From assembly GCA_022447365.1 (NCBI GenBank), contig JAKVBL010000003.1, positions 372,001-436,000 of the forward strand: DNA of 64,000 nucleotides, in the 5' to 3' direction. The notes below the pieces were generated by a model. It had not been told where the DNA came from and did not search any database. It saw nothing but the letters and a program-made list of their open reading frames with translations. Position 1 is the stretch's first letter; each line of letters starts with the position of its first letter. Of the stretch, positions 1-10,551 are shown in pieces. Source of the DNA: Oleiphilaceae bacterium. GTDB lineage: Bacteria > Pseudomonadota > Gammaproteobacteria > Pseudomonadales > Oleiphilaceae. Made by a program: the position numbers and the translations under genes.

Positions 1-336
1 CCTTTTGCGGGGCAGGATCCGATCGCAATGGGAGTTCTTGTGCAGCTAATTCGTTTATTAAACGACACCCTAGGTCTCACGAGTGTTCTTGTCTCTCATG
101 ATATTGCTGAGTCATTGAGTATTTGTGATCACGCAATTGTTATTGCCGATGGTCGAGTGATTGGAGCGGGCTCTCCTGAAGAATTGCGTCGTTCAGATTC
201 TGCATTGGTTAAGCAGTTTGTTAACGGTTTGCCTGATGGACCTGTGCCATTTCATTTTCCTGCGCGAGATTATAAAGATGACTTGCTCGGTGTAGATGAT
301 TCGGACCTGCTCGGTTTAGGGGGTGGTCGTGGTTGA
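1..336 (+). CDS. mlaF: MlaF, ATP-binding subunit of the phospholipid transporter (5' end missing)
   Basis: This is the C-terminal part of an ABC ATPase; the frame is open from base 1, so the gene starts before the window. Residues visible at the start, PFAGQDPI, match the D-loop region of MlaF, and VSHD a little later is the H-loop. The C-terminal tail ([14 protein letters not shown]) is typical of MlaF. In the family MlaF powers MlaFEDB, the inner-membrane complex that moves phospholipids between inner and outer membranes to keep outer-membrane lipid asymmetry. The stop overlaps the start of mlaE, as expected for translational coupling in this operon. Confidence 0.93.
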   Translation, partial: PFAGQDPIAMGVLVQLIRLLNDTLGLTSVLVSHDIAESLSICDHAIVIADGRVIGAGSPEELRRSDSALVKQFVNGLPDGPVPFHFPARDYKDDLLGVDDSDLLGLGGGRG

Positions 337-1111
337 GTCCATTCAAAAGCTCGGGCGTACAGGTATTGAATTTATTTCGGCGCTCGGCCGTTCGGGTGTG
401 TTTTTATTACGCGCCATTATGGGTTTAAGTTTCACTCGTAAAGGGGTGGGGCTGTTGGTGAAACAGTTCTATCAGGTCGGGGTGCTCTCTCTCATTATTA
501 TCATTGTATCTGGCATGTTTATCGGCATGGTTCTCGGCCTTCAGGGTTATAGCATTTTGGTGGACTACGGCTCAGAGCAAGCGGTAGGGCAAATGGTCGC
601 GTTAACACTTGTAAGGGAGTTGGGGCCTGTCGTGACTGCGCTTCTTTTTGCTGGGCGAGCTGGTTCTGCTTTAACGGCAGAGATCGGGTTGATGAAAGCA
701 ACGGAGCAGTTATCGAGTCTTGAAATGATGGGTGTTGACCCGATGCGTCATATTATTGCACCGCGTTTTTGGGCGGGTTTTATGTCTTTGCCAATACTAG
801 CTGCAATTTTTAGCGCAGTTGGGATTTTCGGTGGGATGCTTGTGAGTGTCGACTGGTTAGGCGTATATGATGGTGCGTTCTGGTCAAATATGCAGTCGGC
901 AGTTGAGTTTGATGCTGACGTGGTCAACGGCATGATAAAAGCTGTAGTGTTTGGTTTGGTTGTAACTTGGATCGCGGTTTTTCAAGGTTATGATCTGATT
1001 CCAACTTCTGAAGGAATTAGTAATGCGACGACCAAAACGGTCGTTTATTCGTCATTAGCTATCCTTGGTCTAGACTTTCTGCTTACTGCAGTAATGTTCG
1101 GTGGTCTGTAA
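329..1111 (+). CDS. mlaE: MlaE, permease of the Mla phospholipid transporter
   Basis: A 260-residue MlaE/Ttg2B-type integral membrane permease with several hydrophobic segments and the family motif region around [19 protein letters not shown]. It forms the membrane channel of MlaFEDB. I chose the GTG at 329 because an AGGGGG ribosome-binding site lies about five bases upstream; a GTG at 323 is also in frame but would sit on that site. Either start overlaps the mlaF stop codon. The neighbours mlaF, mlaD, mlaC and mlaB complete the operon. Confidence 0.95.
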   Translation: MVESIQKLGRTGIEFISALGRSGVFLLRAIMGLSFTRKGVGLLVKQFYQVGVLSLIIIIVSGMFIGMVLGLQGYSILVDYGSEQAVGQMVALTLVRELGPVVTALLFAGRAGSALTAEIGLMKATEQLSSLEMMGVDPMRHIIAPRFWAGFMSLPILAAIFSAVGIFGGMLVSVDWLGVYDGAFWSNMQSAVEFDADVVNGMIKAVVFGLVVTWIAVFQGYDLIPTSEGISNATTKTVVYSSLAILGLDFLLTAVMFGGL

Positions 1112-1144
1112 AGATCGCTTTGATGGAACTAAAAGAGAATATGT

Positions 1145-1603
1145 ATGTATAACAAATCAGTCGAATTAGTTGTGGGATTGTTTATGGTCGCAGGAATGGC
1201 CGCTCTGATGTTTCTCGCATTGCAAGTTAGTGGTCTGTCGCTCGATTCACAAAAAGACTCTTACCGAGTCTATGCCCAATTTGATGACCTGGGTGGTCTG
1301 TCTGTTCGTGGACGTGTCTCGATGGCTGGTGTGGCGATAGGTCGCGTGAGCGATGTAAGTCTTGATAAAGAATCTGCAATGGCTTTGGTGGAAATGGAAA
1401 TTTACGCCGAAGTCGATAACTTGACGACTGATAGTGTTGCGTCAATTCAAACCTCTGGGTTGTTAGGAGATAAGTTTGTCGCAATAAGTGTTGGTGCTGA
1501 TGAAGAGTATCTGCAAGACGGCGATACTATTTTTGATACGCAGTCAGCCTTAAATCTTGAAAAATTGATCGGTGCATTCGCATCGGGTCAAGCAGACATT
1601 TAA
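1145..1603 (+). CDS. mlaD: MlaD, MCE-domain substrate-binding subunit
   Basis: A 152-residue protein with one N-terminal transmembrane anchor (about residues 7-27) followed by a single MCE domain (from about residue 38, YRVYAQFDDLGGL). In the family MlaD forms a hexameric ring in the periplasm that binds phospholipid and docks MlaC. The length is normal for the short MlaD form. It sits 33 bases after mlaE and 10 bases before the mlaC start, within the mlaFEDCB operon. Confidence 0.95.
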   Translation: MYNKSVELVVGLFMVAGMAALMFLALQVSGLSLDSQKDSYRVYAQFDDLGGLSVRGRVSMAGVAIGRVSDVSLDKESAMALVEMEIYAEVDNLTTDSVASIQTSGLLGDKFVAISVGADEEYLQDGDTIFDTQSALNLEKLIGAFASGQADI

Positions 1604-1613
1604 GAGAGAAAAT

Positions 1614-2279
1614 ATGTTTAGTGCACGATTGGCGGGTGTTGTTTTCCTTCTCGTTGCCATGTTCACAGCTAAGGTTCATGCGGATGAATCGGATGTTGTA
1701 AAGCAAGCGGTTGAGCAAAATGTTGCTCAGATATTGGCGACCTTTGAAGCGGAAAAAGAGGGTTACGAAACAAACCCAGAAGTGTTCTACGCGAACATGG
1801 AAAAGGCTGTCAGTGGTATTATCGATTTTCGTCGAATTGCTGCGCGCGTGATGGGAAAATATGCAAAACGTGCAGATAAAGATCAGCGTAATCGCTTTGT
1901 CGAAGCTTTTAAGTCAAGTTTATTTCAGACTTATACGAGAGCTATTATCGAGCAAGGATCCTTCAATATGAAGGTGGTTAAGGCAACGATGAATCCTCGC
2001 AGTGATAAGCGTGCTTCCGTCGATATGGAAGTGATTACGCAAAGCGGAAATGTCTACCCAGTAACGTATTCAATGTACAAAAACAAAAGCGATCAATGGT
2101 TGATGGAGAACGTTATTGTTTTTGGTATCAATATAGGTTTGGCTTTCAGAGATAAGTTCGAAGCTCAAATGCGTTTGCGCAAAGGAGACGTAGATGAGGT
2201 TATTGCCAACTGGTCAGTCGATTTAAATATTGATGTAGATGAAGTTGTTGCAAGTCAGGCTGAGGTGCAAGAGAGCTAA
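1614..2279 (+). CDS. mlaC: MlaC, periplasmic phospholipid shuttle protein
   Basis: About 221 residues with a signal peptide (MFSARLAGVV... to about VHA, residue 21) and the MlaC/Ttg2D family fold. It carries phospholipids across the periplasm between the outer-membrane MlaA lipoprotein and MlaFEDB. I chose ATG 1614: it follows an AAGAGAGAA ribosome-binding site and begins a classic signal peptide. The upstream in-frame GTG at 1572 would put 14 charged residues in front of the signal peptide and overlap mlaD. The stop overlaps the mlaB start (TAATG). Confidence 0.93.
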   Translation: MFSARLAGVVFLLVAMFTAKVHADESDVVKQAVEQNVAQILATFEAEKEGYETNPEVFYANMEKAVSGIIDFRRIAARVMGKYAKRADKDQRNRFVEAFKSSLFQTYTRAIIEQGSFNMKVVKATMNPRSDKRASVDMEVITQSGNVYPVTYSMYKNKSDQWLMENVIVFGINIGLAFRDKFEAQMRLRKGDVDEVIANWSVDLNIDVDEVVASQAEVQES

Positions 2280-2572
2280 TGTTTCAGGTTTCGATGTCAG
2301 ATAGTGAGCTTGTATTAAGCGGCGAGTTTGATCGTGGACAAACTATTGAAGCGAGAACGCAGCTTGAAGAGTATGTTAAATCCTCTTCTGCAGCAGCAAT
2401 GTCGCTTAATTTAGAAAACCTGACCACATTCAATAGTGAAGTACTTTCACTCTGTTTGTGCCTCTTGCGCACGGCAAAGCAATGCGGTATTGAGCTTAAT
2501 TTTGTTAATGCTCCGTCTCGTTTATTCGATATGGCGCGAGTAGGCGGCATGGAGTTTATTTTCAGCCATTAG
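2279..2572 (+). CDS. mlaB: MlaB, STAS-domain subunit of the Mla transporter
   Basis: A 97-residue STAS-domain protein, last gene of the mla operon, with its ATG overlapping the mlaC stop. In the family MlaB binds MlaF in the cytoplasm and stabilises or activates the ATPase. The sequence is poorly conserved as is usual for MlaB; position and STAS-like pattern (LNLENLTTFNSEVLSLCLCLLRTA) support the call. A weak hairpin follows at about 2590-2607. Confidence 0.85.
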   Translation: MFQVSMSDSELVLSGEFDRGQTIEARTQLEEYVKSSSAAAMSLNLENLTTFNSEVLSLCLCLLRTAKQCGIELNFVNAPSRLFDMARVGGMEFIFSH

Positions 2573-2589
2573 GCCTTTCTTTTCTTTTA

Positions 2590-2607
2590 AAGCTAAATTC
2601 TTAGCTT
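2590..2607 (+). terminator. weak hairpin after mlaB
   Basis: AAGCTAA, loop ATTC, TTAGCTT form a 7-bp stem followed by CTTCTTT. The stem is A/T-rich and the U tract is imperfect, so this is at best a leaky terminator between mlaB and ibaG. Confidence 0.35.
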
Positions 2608-2611
2608 CTTC

Positions 2612-2640
2612 TTTAGTGCTTGCGGTGAATCCTGTATCAT
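2612..2640 (+). promoter_or_regulatory. putative sigma-70 promoter of ibaG-murA
   Basis: TTTAGT, a 17-base spacer and TATCAT lie about 48 bases upstream of the ibaG start in the only sizeable gap of this gene run. The boxes are imperfect; the call rests on spacing and position. Confidence 0.35.
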
Positions 2641-2687
2641 ACGCGGCCGATTCTTCTCTATATTTTTAAGATTTACAGGTTGTTTGT

Positions 2688-2930
2688 ATGCAAGCAAGCG
2701 AAGTTGAAGCGCTCGTCAAAGCGCAATACCCTGAAATGGATGTCGTTGTTGAAACAGATGGTTATCACTATCAGCTCAGAGCTGTTGGTCAAGAGTTCGC
2801 AGGCCTCAATAAAGTAAAAAGGCAACAACTCGTTTACGGATGTTTAAATGCTCATATCGTTGATGGAACGATCCACGCGGTGATTATGCAAACCTACACT
2901 CCTGAAGAATGGGCTGAACAAAACAGCTAA
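2688..2930 (+). CDS. ibaG: IbaG/BolA-family protein
   Basis: An 80-residue BolA-like protein, the usual length for IbaG (YrbA). The region VETDGYHYQLRAVGQEFAGLNKVKRQQLVYGCL shows the BolA fold with the expected helix-turn pattern; BolA-family proteins partner with monothiol glutaredoxins in iron-sulfur handling and stress or acid responses. It lies between the mla operon and murA, the standard arrangement in gammaproteobacteria, and is followed after 29 bases by murA, so the two are probably co-transcribed. Confidence 0.9.
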   Translation: MQASEVEALVKAQYPEMDVVVETDGYHYQLRAVGQEFAGLNKVKRQQLVYGCLNAHIVDGTIHAVIMQTYTPEEWAEQNS

Positions 2931-2944
2931 GCGATTCGAGTTAA

Positions 2945-4222
<1,278 letters not shown>

Positions 4223-4258
4223 TGCTCGGTTATATTGATTGCATAGCGGATTTAAAGA

Positions 4259-4897
4259 ATGTCTGATTCATTGATCATCGCTCTATCTAAAGGGCGTATT
4301 TTGAAAGAAACCTTACCGTTGTTAGCGGAAGCGGGTGTTGAGCCTCTAGAGGACTTAAGCTCTAGTCGTAAGCTAATTTTTGATACAACGGTAGAAAATA
4401 TTAAGTTCATTATTATTCGCGCGACTGATGTTCCATCTTATGTTCAGTATGGTGGTGCTGATATCGGTGTGACAGGTAAAGACGTGCTAATGGAGCACGG
4501 CGCTGAAGGTTTGTATGAGCCTTTAGATCTGCATATTGCTAAGTGTCGTTTGATGACAGCGGGTAAGAAAGGCGAAGACACGCTAGCCGGTCGAATTCGA
4601 GTTGCAACGAAGTTCGTTAATTTGGCGAAGAAGTTTTACGCGGAACAGGGCGTTCAAGCCGACATAATTAAATTGTATGGTGCAATGGAACTCGCTCCGA
4701 TACTTGATCTTGCTGATGAGATCGTTGATATCGTCGATACAGGAAACACGCTCAAAGCCAATGGTCTAGAGCCACGCAAACATATTCACGATATTAGTAC
4801 TCGCTTAGTTGTTAATCGTGCGTCTATGAAAATGAAGCACGCACAAATCCAACCAATTATTGAGTTGCTTGCAAAGGCTGTTGAGAAACGCCTGTAG
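4259..4897 (+). CDS. hisG: ATP phosphoribosyltransferase, short form (HisG-S)
   Basis: A 212-residue enzyme for the first step of histidine biosynthesis (ATP plus PRPP to phosphoribosyl-ATP). It lacks the C-terminal ACT-like regulatory domain of the long form, so it belongs to the short HisG class that needs HisZ as regulatory partner. No hisZ is in the window. The PRPP-binding segment near [17 protein letters not shown] is visible. It lies in a murA-hisG-hisD-hisC run. Confidence 0.95.
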   Translation: MSDSLIIALSKGRILKETLPLLAEAGVEPLEDLSSSRKLIFDTTVENIKFIIIRATDVPSYVQYGGADIGVTGKDVLMEHGAEGLYEPLDLHIAKCRLMTAGKKGEDTLAGRIRVATKFVNLAKKFYAEQGVQADIIKLYGAMELAPILDLADEIVDIVDTGNTLKANGLEPRKHIHDISTRLVVNRASMKMKHAQIQPIIELLAKAVEKRL

Positions 4898-4931
4898 TTG
4901 TTGAGAAATAGAAGTTGTTTTTGGAGATTTT

Positions 4932-6239
4932 ATGTTAACTATCAAACGCTTAAGTTCGAAAGATTCGGATTTTAATGACAAGCTGGCAGATCTAGTCGCT
5001 TGGGATGAGGCGCTTGATGAGTCTGTGCATCGTACAGTTAAAGATATTATCTCAGATGTGCGTAAGCGCGGCGACGAAGCTGTTCTTGAGTTGACGAATC
5101 GCTTCGATCAAGTTGGAGCTAGCGCGTTGTCAGAACTTGAAATGCCTCAATCTCGTTTGCAAGAAGCTTTAGAAGGCTTGCCTACGGATCAACGCGAAGC
5201 TCTGCAAGAAGCTGCAGCGCGTGTACGTAGCTATCATGAAAAACAAGCGACGGGTGGCAGTTCTTGGGAATTTACTGAGGCGGATGGTACCAAACTTGGT
5301 CAACGAGTTTTGCCTGTAGATCGTGCTGGATTGTACGTTCCGGGTGGTAAAGCGGCTTATCCATCATCTGTGTTGATGAATGCGATTCCAGCGAAGGTTG
5401 CTGGTGTTGAAGAAGTCGTGATGGTGGTGCCTACTCCAGGCGGCGAGGTGAATCAGCTTGTGCTGGCGGCTGCAGCTGTCTGCGGCGTAGATCGCGTATT
5501 CACGATCGGTGGTGCACAAGCTGTTGCAGCATTAGCGTATGGTACAGAGACGATTCCAGCGGTTGATAAAATTGTTGGTCCAGGAAACATCTTTGTTGCC
5601 ACTGCGAAGCGTGAAGTCTTTGGCCAAGTCGGTATTGATATGATCGCAGGTCCTTCCGAGATTCTTGTTATTTGTGACGGCAAGACCGACCCTGATTGGA
5701 TTGCGATGGATCTGTTCTCTCAAGCAGAACACGACGAAAATGCGCAATCAATTTTGATCTCAGACGATGCTGATTATCTCGATGCTGTCGAATCTAGTAT
5801 CAATAAGCTAATCGATGGCATGGAGCGCAAAGATATTATTCGTGCATCCATCGAGGATAGAGCGGCATTAATTCAGGTTGAATCTCTTGAGCAAGCGGCT
5901 GAAGTGAGTAACACCATCGCGCCAGAGCACTTAGAGTTGTCGGTTGAAGATCCAGAAGCCTTAGCTCAGCATATTAAGCACGCAGGGGCGATCTTTATGG
6001 GGCGTTATACGGCTGAGGCCTTAGGCGATTATTGCGCCGGGCCAAACCACGTTCTACCAACTTCGGGAACCGCGCGTTTTTCATCTCCTTTAGGTGTGTA
6101 TGACTTCCAGAAACGCTCATCGTTGATCTACTTCTCTGAGCAAGGGGCGAGTGATCAAGGCAAGGTAGCGTCTGTATTGGCGCGCGGAGAAGGTCTTGAA
6201 GCGCACGCACGTTCTGCGGAATATCGTATTAAAGAATAA
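4932..6239 (+). CDS. hisD: histidinol dehydrogenase
   Basis: A 435-residue, full-length HisD, which oxidises histidinol to histidine in two NAD-dependent steps using zinc. Visible family signatures include [34 protein letters not shown] and IAPEHLEL, containing the zinc-binding Gln/His and catalytic Glu/His residues. It starts at an ATG after TTGGAGATTTT and is 34 bases downstream of hisG. Confidence 0.97.
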   Translation: MLTIKRLSSKDSDFNDKLADLVAWDEALDESVHRTVKDIISDVRKRGDEAVLELTNRFDQVGASALSELEMPQSRLQEALEGLPTDQREALQEAAARVRSYHEKQATGGSSWEFTEADGTKLGQRVLPVDRAGLYVPGGKAAYPSSVLMNAIPAKVAGVEEVVMVVPTPGGEVNQLVLAAAAVCGVDRVFTIGGAQAVAALAYGTETIPAVDKIVGPGNIFVATAKREVFGQVGIDMIAGPSEILVICDGKTDPDWIAMDLFSQAEHDENAQSILISDDADYLDAVESSINKLIDGMERKDIIRASIEDRAALIQVESLEQAAEVSNTIAPEHLELSVEDPEALAQHIKHAGAIFMGRYTAEALGDYCAGPNHVLPTSGTARFSSPLGVYDFQKRSSLIYFSEQGASDQGKVASVLARGEGLEAHARSAEYRIKE

Positions 6240-6301
6240 ATTTGAAAGGGCGTCGTGATGTCATGATCGGCGCCTACGCCAAGCCTTAAGCAGGTAGTTA
6301 T

Positions 6302-7423
6302 ATGTCTAATTCTCTTCCTCTTCAAAGTGCAGCACTTGTTGAAACCTTGGTTCGACCTGAAATCAGGGCGATGCACTCTTATTATGTTCCAGATTCTTCC
6401 GGTTTGTTGAAAATGGATGCCATGGAAAATCCCAATCTATGGCCCGGTGAATTACAACAAGAATGGTTCGAAACACTTAAAGGTTTGGATGTTAATCGTT
6501 ATCCTGATCCGTCTTGCGCGGAGTTAAAGGCAGGCATCCGCGAGTTGTTAAAGCTAGATGCTTTGCAAGAACAATCGGGTTTTGATTTGGACATATTGCT
6601 TGGTAACGGGTCCGATGAAATTATCCAAATCCTAGCTATGGCGCTTTCTACACCTGAACGTGGCGTGTTGGCAGTTGAGCCAAGTTTTGTGATGTACAAA
6701 ATGATCTCGGCTTTTGTTGGTGTGCCATATACTGGCGTGGATCTGAACGCCGATTTCTCAATTAATCTAGCCGCTACCTTATCGGCAATTCAAGAGCATG
6801 ACCCAGCTCTTATCTTTTTAGCTGCGCCTAATAACCCGACAGGCAATGTGTTCTCTGAAGAAGACTTGCAGGCGATTATCGACGCCGCAAATGGCCTTGT
6901 TGTGCTTGATGAAGCCTACATGGCATTTACCGATAGTGACTTATTGTCTTACGTGTCGCGTTACCCAAATGTTGTTGTAATGCGAACCTTCTCGAAGGTC
7001 GGTTTAGCAGGTTTGCGTCTTGGCTTCATGGTGGGTAGCAGTAATTGGCTTAAAGAATTTGAGAAGCTTCGTTTGCCATACAATATCAATGTGTTAACAC
7101 AGGCCAGCGCTAGTTTAGCTATCAAGCACTATGACAAACTAGCGGCTCAATGTGAGTTGCTTAAGACTGCTCGATCTGAGTTACTCGCTTCCTTGGCGGA
7201 TATTGATGGTTTGGAAGTTTTCCCTAGCGAAGCGAATTTCGTGCTCGTGCGCTGCAGTAATGGTGGAGCACGAAGTGTTTTTGAAGCAATGAAGGCTCAG
7301 GGCGTGCTCATAAAGTGTTTGGATGGAGGGCATCCTCTACTAGCTGAGTGTTTGCGATTAACGGTCGGTACTGTCCAGCAAAACGAAGAAATGATTGCGG
7401 CGCTCAAGAAAGCATTGGCTTAG
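6302..7423 (+). CDS. hisC: histidinol-phosphate aminotransferase
   Basis: A 373-residue fold-type I PLP aminotransferase. The NNPTG motif (from about residue 177), Asp203/Tyr206 in LDEAY and the PLP lysine Lys232 in RTFSKVGLAGLRLG are all present. It converts imidazole acetol phosphate to histidinol phosphate. The context after hisG and hisD supports histidine biosynthesis rather than another aromatic aminotransferase role. The 62-base gap after hisD shows no clear hairpin. Confidence 0.95.
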   Translation: MSNSLPLQSAALVETLVRPEIRAMHSYYVPDSSGLLKMDAMENPNLWPGELQQEWFETLKGLDVNRYPDPSCAELKAGIRELLKLDALQEQSGFDLDILLGNGSDEIIQILAMALSTPERGVLAVEPSFVMYKMISAFVGVPYTGVDLNADFSINLAATLSAIQEHDPALIFLAAPNNPTGNVFSEEDLQAIIDAANGLVVLDEAYMAFTDSDLLSYVSRYPNVVVMRTFSKVGLAGLRLGFMVGSSNWLKEFEKLRLPYNINVLTQASASLAIKHYDKLAAQCELLKTARSELLASLADIDGLEVFPSEANFVLVRCSNGGARSVFEAMKAQGVLIKCLDGGHPLLAECLRLTVGTVQQNEEMIAALKKALA

Positions 7424-7442
7424 GGATTTCGGAGGGCAAGAA

Positions 7443-8201
7443 ATGATCGAACGTATTGAGTTAGAGAAATATTTAGCAGACCTTCTCAGTATCTCGAGTG
7501 TTCGAGACTATTGCCCAAATGGTCTTCAAGTCGAAGGTGCTAGCCAGATTTCAAAAATCGTCGGTGGTGTGACTGCGTCTCAAGATCTAATTGATGTTGC
7601 CATCAAAGAAAACGCCGATGCGATCTTGGTTCATCACGGTTACTTCTGGAAAGGTGAGTCAGAGGCTATTACGGGTATTAAGCGCAATCGAATTAAGGCC
7701 TTACTTGATCACGATATTAATCTATTTGCGTATCACCTTCCGTTAGATGTGCATCCTGCACTGGGCAATAATGCCGAGTTAGGTCGTTTGCTTGGTTTCG
7801 AAACCAGCGGCGGGATGGAACCAGATAATAAGTTTAGTGTTGGGTTAGTGGGTTCTCTACCAACACCTATGGTGTTAAGCGATTTAACTAAGCATGTGAG
7901 CGCTGTGTTGGGACGTGATGCGCTGAGTATTGGTGCTTCAGATAAAGAAATCAAAACGGTTGCTTGGTGTACCGGTGGTGCGCAGAGCATGATTGATAAG
8001 GCAGTTGCGCTTGGTGTAGATGCATATATCAGTGGTGAGATTTCAGAACCGACTGTGCACATTGCGCGTGAAACGGGAGTGGCTTATATCTCGGCTGGCC
8101 ATCATGCTACCGAACGATATGGCGCAAAAGCGCTTGGTGAGCATTTACAGGATAAGTTTGATCTCGATTTCGTTTTTGTTGATATCGATAATCCAGTCTG
8201 A
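7443..8201 (+). CDS. Nif3-like dinuclear metal centre hexameric protein
   Basis: A 252-residue Nif3/DUF34 (YbgI-like) protein. Metal ligands are visible: His64-His65 in LVHHGYFW, the YHLPLDVHPALGNN segment, and the C-terminal SAGHHATERYG. Members form hexamers with a two-metal site and are often labelled GTP cyclohydrolase I type 2, but their function is unsettled. I chose ATG 7443 because a GGAGGGCAAGAA ribosome-binding site precedes it; the longer in-frame start at 7395 would overlap hisC. Its stop lies inside a palindrome shared with the convergent yhcB. Confidence 0.92.
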   Translation: MIERIELEKYLADLLSISSVRDYCPNGLQVEGASQISKIVGGVTASQDLIDVAIKENADAILVHHGYFWKGESEAITGIKRNRIKALLDHDINLFAYHLPLDVHPALGNNAELGRLLGFETSGGMEPDNKFSVGLVGSLPTPMVLSDLTKHVSAVLGRDALSIGASDKEIKTVAWCTGGAQSMIDKAVALGVDAYISGEISEPTVHIARETGVAYISAGHHATERYGAKALGEHLQDKFDLDFVFVDIDNPV

Positions 8202-8217
8202 CGCTTAAGCGTCAGAC
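8196..8217. terminator. perfect 22-bp palindrome covering two convergent stop codons
   Basis: Two 11-base arms, GTCTGACGCTT and AAGCGTCAGAC, abut with no spacer. The plus-strand stop of the Nif3-like gene (8199-8201) and the minus-strand stop of yhcB (8205-8207) both lie inside. A TTTTT run follows on the plus strand at about 8226. It probably acts as a shared transcription end, although the missing loop and distant T run make this unproven. Confidence 0.5.
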
Positions 8218-8738
8218 GTTGGGCGTTTTTGTTCTTCGCCTTTATATTGCTGCTCTAAATCTTCGTTAAATTCATTAGGCGTATTTTGTTGCCCTTCAAA
8301 GCCATAACCCTCAGACAGCGTACCTTCTTCTTCAGGCTTATCTTTCGGTGCGTAATCCATTGGTGGTGTAACGTCATTATTAGCTATGTCGATCGTGTGG
8401 CCTCGGTGAGAGGGCGTTTTGCTTGCGTTAAAGCTTAGCGATAACACGCTTTCTATCTCGTCATCTTCGCACAACTTACGAGCACCACTCGCAAGTTGTT
8501 CGTGAACGTCTTTGTAGCTTTTATTCAGTGTTTGCACCTTGCGTGCAGTGTCCATGAAATGGGCAGTTACATCGGCTTGATAACGCGTAAAGCGTTCTTC
8601 GGTTTCGTTGAGTTTTGCTTGGAGGCGAGCAATCTTTCGGCCATCGCCTTTAGTGCTTCGTTGCACGAGAACGCCGATAACTAATCCTAAGCTAAATAAA
8701 CCTAACGCTGCGATAACTTGAATGCTCGTTTCTGTCAC
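8205..8738 (-). CDS. zapG: YhcB/ZapG (DUF1043) envelope protein
   Basis: A 177-residue protein with one N-terminal membrane helix (about residues 6-25) followed by a coiled coil (RLQAKLNETEERFTRYQADV) and a polar tail, as in YhcB/ZapG. In the family it is an inner-membrane protein linked to cell division and envelope growth. The start is a GTG at 8738 with only a weak AGG upstream. It is divergent from zapE, matching the E. coli yhcB-zapE arrangement. The tail from about residue 115 is low-complexity and acidic. Confidence 0.88.
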   Translation of the reverse strand: MTETSIQVIAALGLFSLGLVIGVLVQRSTKGDGRKIARLQAKLNETEERFTRYQADVTAHFMDTARKVQTLNKSYKDVHEQLASGARKLCEDDEIESVLSLSFNASKTPSHRGHTIDIANNDVTPPMDYAPKDKPEEEGTLSEGYGFEGQQNTPNEFNEDLEQQYKGEEQKRPTSDA

Positions 8739-8933
8739 AAATAACCTGCTTGTTTCTTTAATTGACGTGATTGGATACTAAAACCCTTTGTCTTACATGA
8801 CAACACTGCTCAGTATGCTTTCCAAGAATATGAGAAATATTGGCCTTTCTCTTTGCATCACGGCAGAATATGCGCCGTTTTTATTGTAGCTGCAATCCTT
8901 TGATTGTCTTTAATCCTTACGGTGAGTTGTTTT

Positions 8934-10046
8934 ATGTCTTTAGCGTCTCTTTCTCCTATTCAGCGATATGAACGTGATCTACAAAAAGATGGATTTATGG
9001 AAGATCCAGCACAGCGTATGGCTGTTGAAAAGCTGCAATCTTTGTATGACGCGCTGATCGAAGATGAGAAGCAAAGAGCAAAGAAAACCTATCGTTTTTT
9101 TGGGAAGTTCAAAAAGAAGAATATCGAACCCGTAAAAGGTTTGTATTTTTGGGGCGGAGTAGGTCGTGGTAAGACTTACTTGATGGATAACTTTTATGAA
9201 AGCCTACCTTTTGATCGCAAGATGCGTATTCACTTTCACCGCTTTATGCAGCGCGTCCATGCTGAACTGACCACGCTTAACGACACGCCTGACCCGCTAT
9301 TGGTTGTTGCTGATCGTTTAGCTGATGAAACACGCATCATTTGTTTCGATGAATTTTTTGTTTCTGATATCGGTGATGCAATGATTCTTGCGGGCTTGAT
9401 GGAAGCCTTGTTTGCACGCGGTGTGAGTTTGGTTTGTACGTCAAACATCGTACCTGACGGCTTGTATAAGGACGGCTTGCAGAGAGCTCGTTTCCTACCA
9501 GCGATCGCCTTAGTGAATAAACACACCGAAGTGGTCAATGTCGATGGTGGAACAGACTATCGTTTGCGTACTCTGCAGCAAGCTGAACTATTCCATCACC
9601 CTCTCGATGCGCAAGCAGATATCAATCTTGAGAAATACTTCTCTCAACTTGCAGTAGAAGCGGGTGAGCATGGTCTGTTGTTGACGATCAATGGGCGACC
9701 GCTGAATGCTCTGCGTCATGCTGATGACGTAGTGTGGTTTGACTTTAAGGAGCTATGTGATGGCCCAAGAAGTCAGAATGATTACATCCAGCTCGCGCGC
9801 GAGTTCCACGCTGTTATTTTGAGCGATGTTCCAACAATGGGCTCAGAGAATGACGATCAAGCTCGACGCTTTATCAATCTGATCGATGAATTCTATGATC
9901 GAAACGTAAAGCTGATTATTTCAGCTGCAGCGCCGATTCATGCCTTATACGCAGGTGGTCGTTTGAATTTTGAGTTTGAGCGAACCGAGAGTCGATTGCT
10001 TGAGATGCAGAGTGAGGAGTACTTAGCTTCTGAGCACCGCGCTTAA
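8934..10046 (+). CDS. zapE: ZapE, cell-division AFG1-like ATPase
   Basis: A 370-residue AFG1/ZapE ATPase. Walker A GGVGRGKT is at about residues 74-81 and Walker B is IICFDEFFVSD. ZapE associates with the FtsZ ring and acts during constriction under stress. ATG 8934 was chosen because GGTGAG lies seven bases upstream and the protein then begins as family members do; a start at 8904 would add ten hydrophobic residues. It is divergent from yhcB. The usual downstream neighbours rplM-rpsI are absent here. Confidence 0.95.
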   Translation: MSLASLSPIQRYERDLQKDGFMEDPAQRMAVEKLQSLYDALIEDEKQRAKKTYRFFGKFKKKNIEPVKGLYFWGGVGRGKTYLMDNFYESLPFDRKMRIHFHRFMQRVHAELTTLNDTPDPLLVVADRLADETRIICFDEFFVSDIGDAMILAGLMEALFARGVSLVCTSNIVPDGLYKDGLQRARFLPAIALVNKHTEVVNVDGGTDYRLRTLQQAELFHHPLDAQADINLEKYFSQLAVEAGEHGLLLTINGRPLNALRHADDVVWFDFKELCDGPRSQNDYIQLAREFHAVILSDVPTMGSENDDQARRFINLIDEFYDRNVKLIISAAAPIHALYAGGRLNFEFERTESRLLEMQSEEYLASEHRA

Positions 10047-10268
10047 AAACTCATTCAAAGCTATTCCAATTGCAAATACTGCGTTAAATATGCGCTCAAA
10101 CTGCTCACTGGCTTTGCCAGAACGCACTTTAGTGCGGCCCGTAGGGTGAGCGAAGCGAATATTTATGGATTTATAAACTCCGCGTTTTCGCGCATTTTTA
10201 CCTTGTCTTTGCTGCTTTCATGACGCTTTGCTTTGAGTTTTAACCAATTTTTGAGCTCAATTCATTAT

Positions 10269-10287
10269 CATTCCCGCGCAGGCGGGA
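10269..10287. repeat. REP-like palindrome, copy 1
   Basis: TCATTCCCGCGCAGGCGGGA contains the stem TCCCGC, loop GCAG, GCGGGA (10272-10287). It resembles the widespread REP/short-palindrome class. Compared with copy 2, the following ATCTATTGTTTA block is displaced by about 64 bases. Confidence 0.6.
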
Positions 10288-10461
10288 CAAAAGCGTTTTA
10301 GCGCGTTGAACGACCAATGGTCGGCCCGAAGGGTAAGCGGAGCGCATCATCTATTGTTTAGGCGGAAAGCACGGGGCTAGATAATACCTGTCATTGGGCG
10401 TTTTCTGGGATGGCTTTAACTTAACTCTTCTTTTCCTGTCGGCGCTGGCCGACGGCAGGTC

Positions 10462-10487
10462 GGGGTCTTTGTCTCGCCAAAGACCCC
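10462..10487. repeat. 10-bp perfect hairpin
   Basis: GGGGTCTTTG, loop TCTCGC, CAAAGACCCC form a perfect 10-bp stem within the repeat region. No T run follows on either strand, so it is not a normal terminator. It may belong to the dispersed repeat. Confidence 0.55.
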
Positions 10488-10551
10488 AACACCCCAAAGG
10501 CGACCCGGATCGCTTGCGCGTTCGACGGGGTTATCCCTTCGTTCCAGTCCG

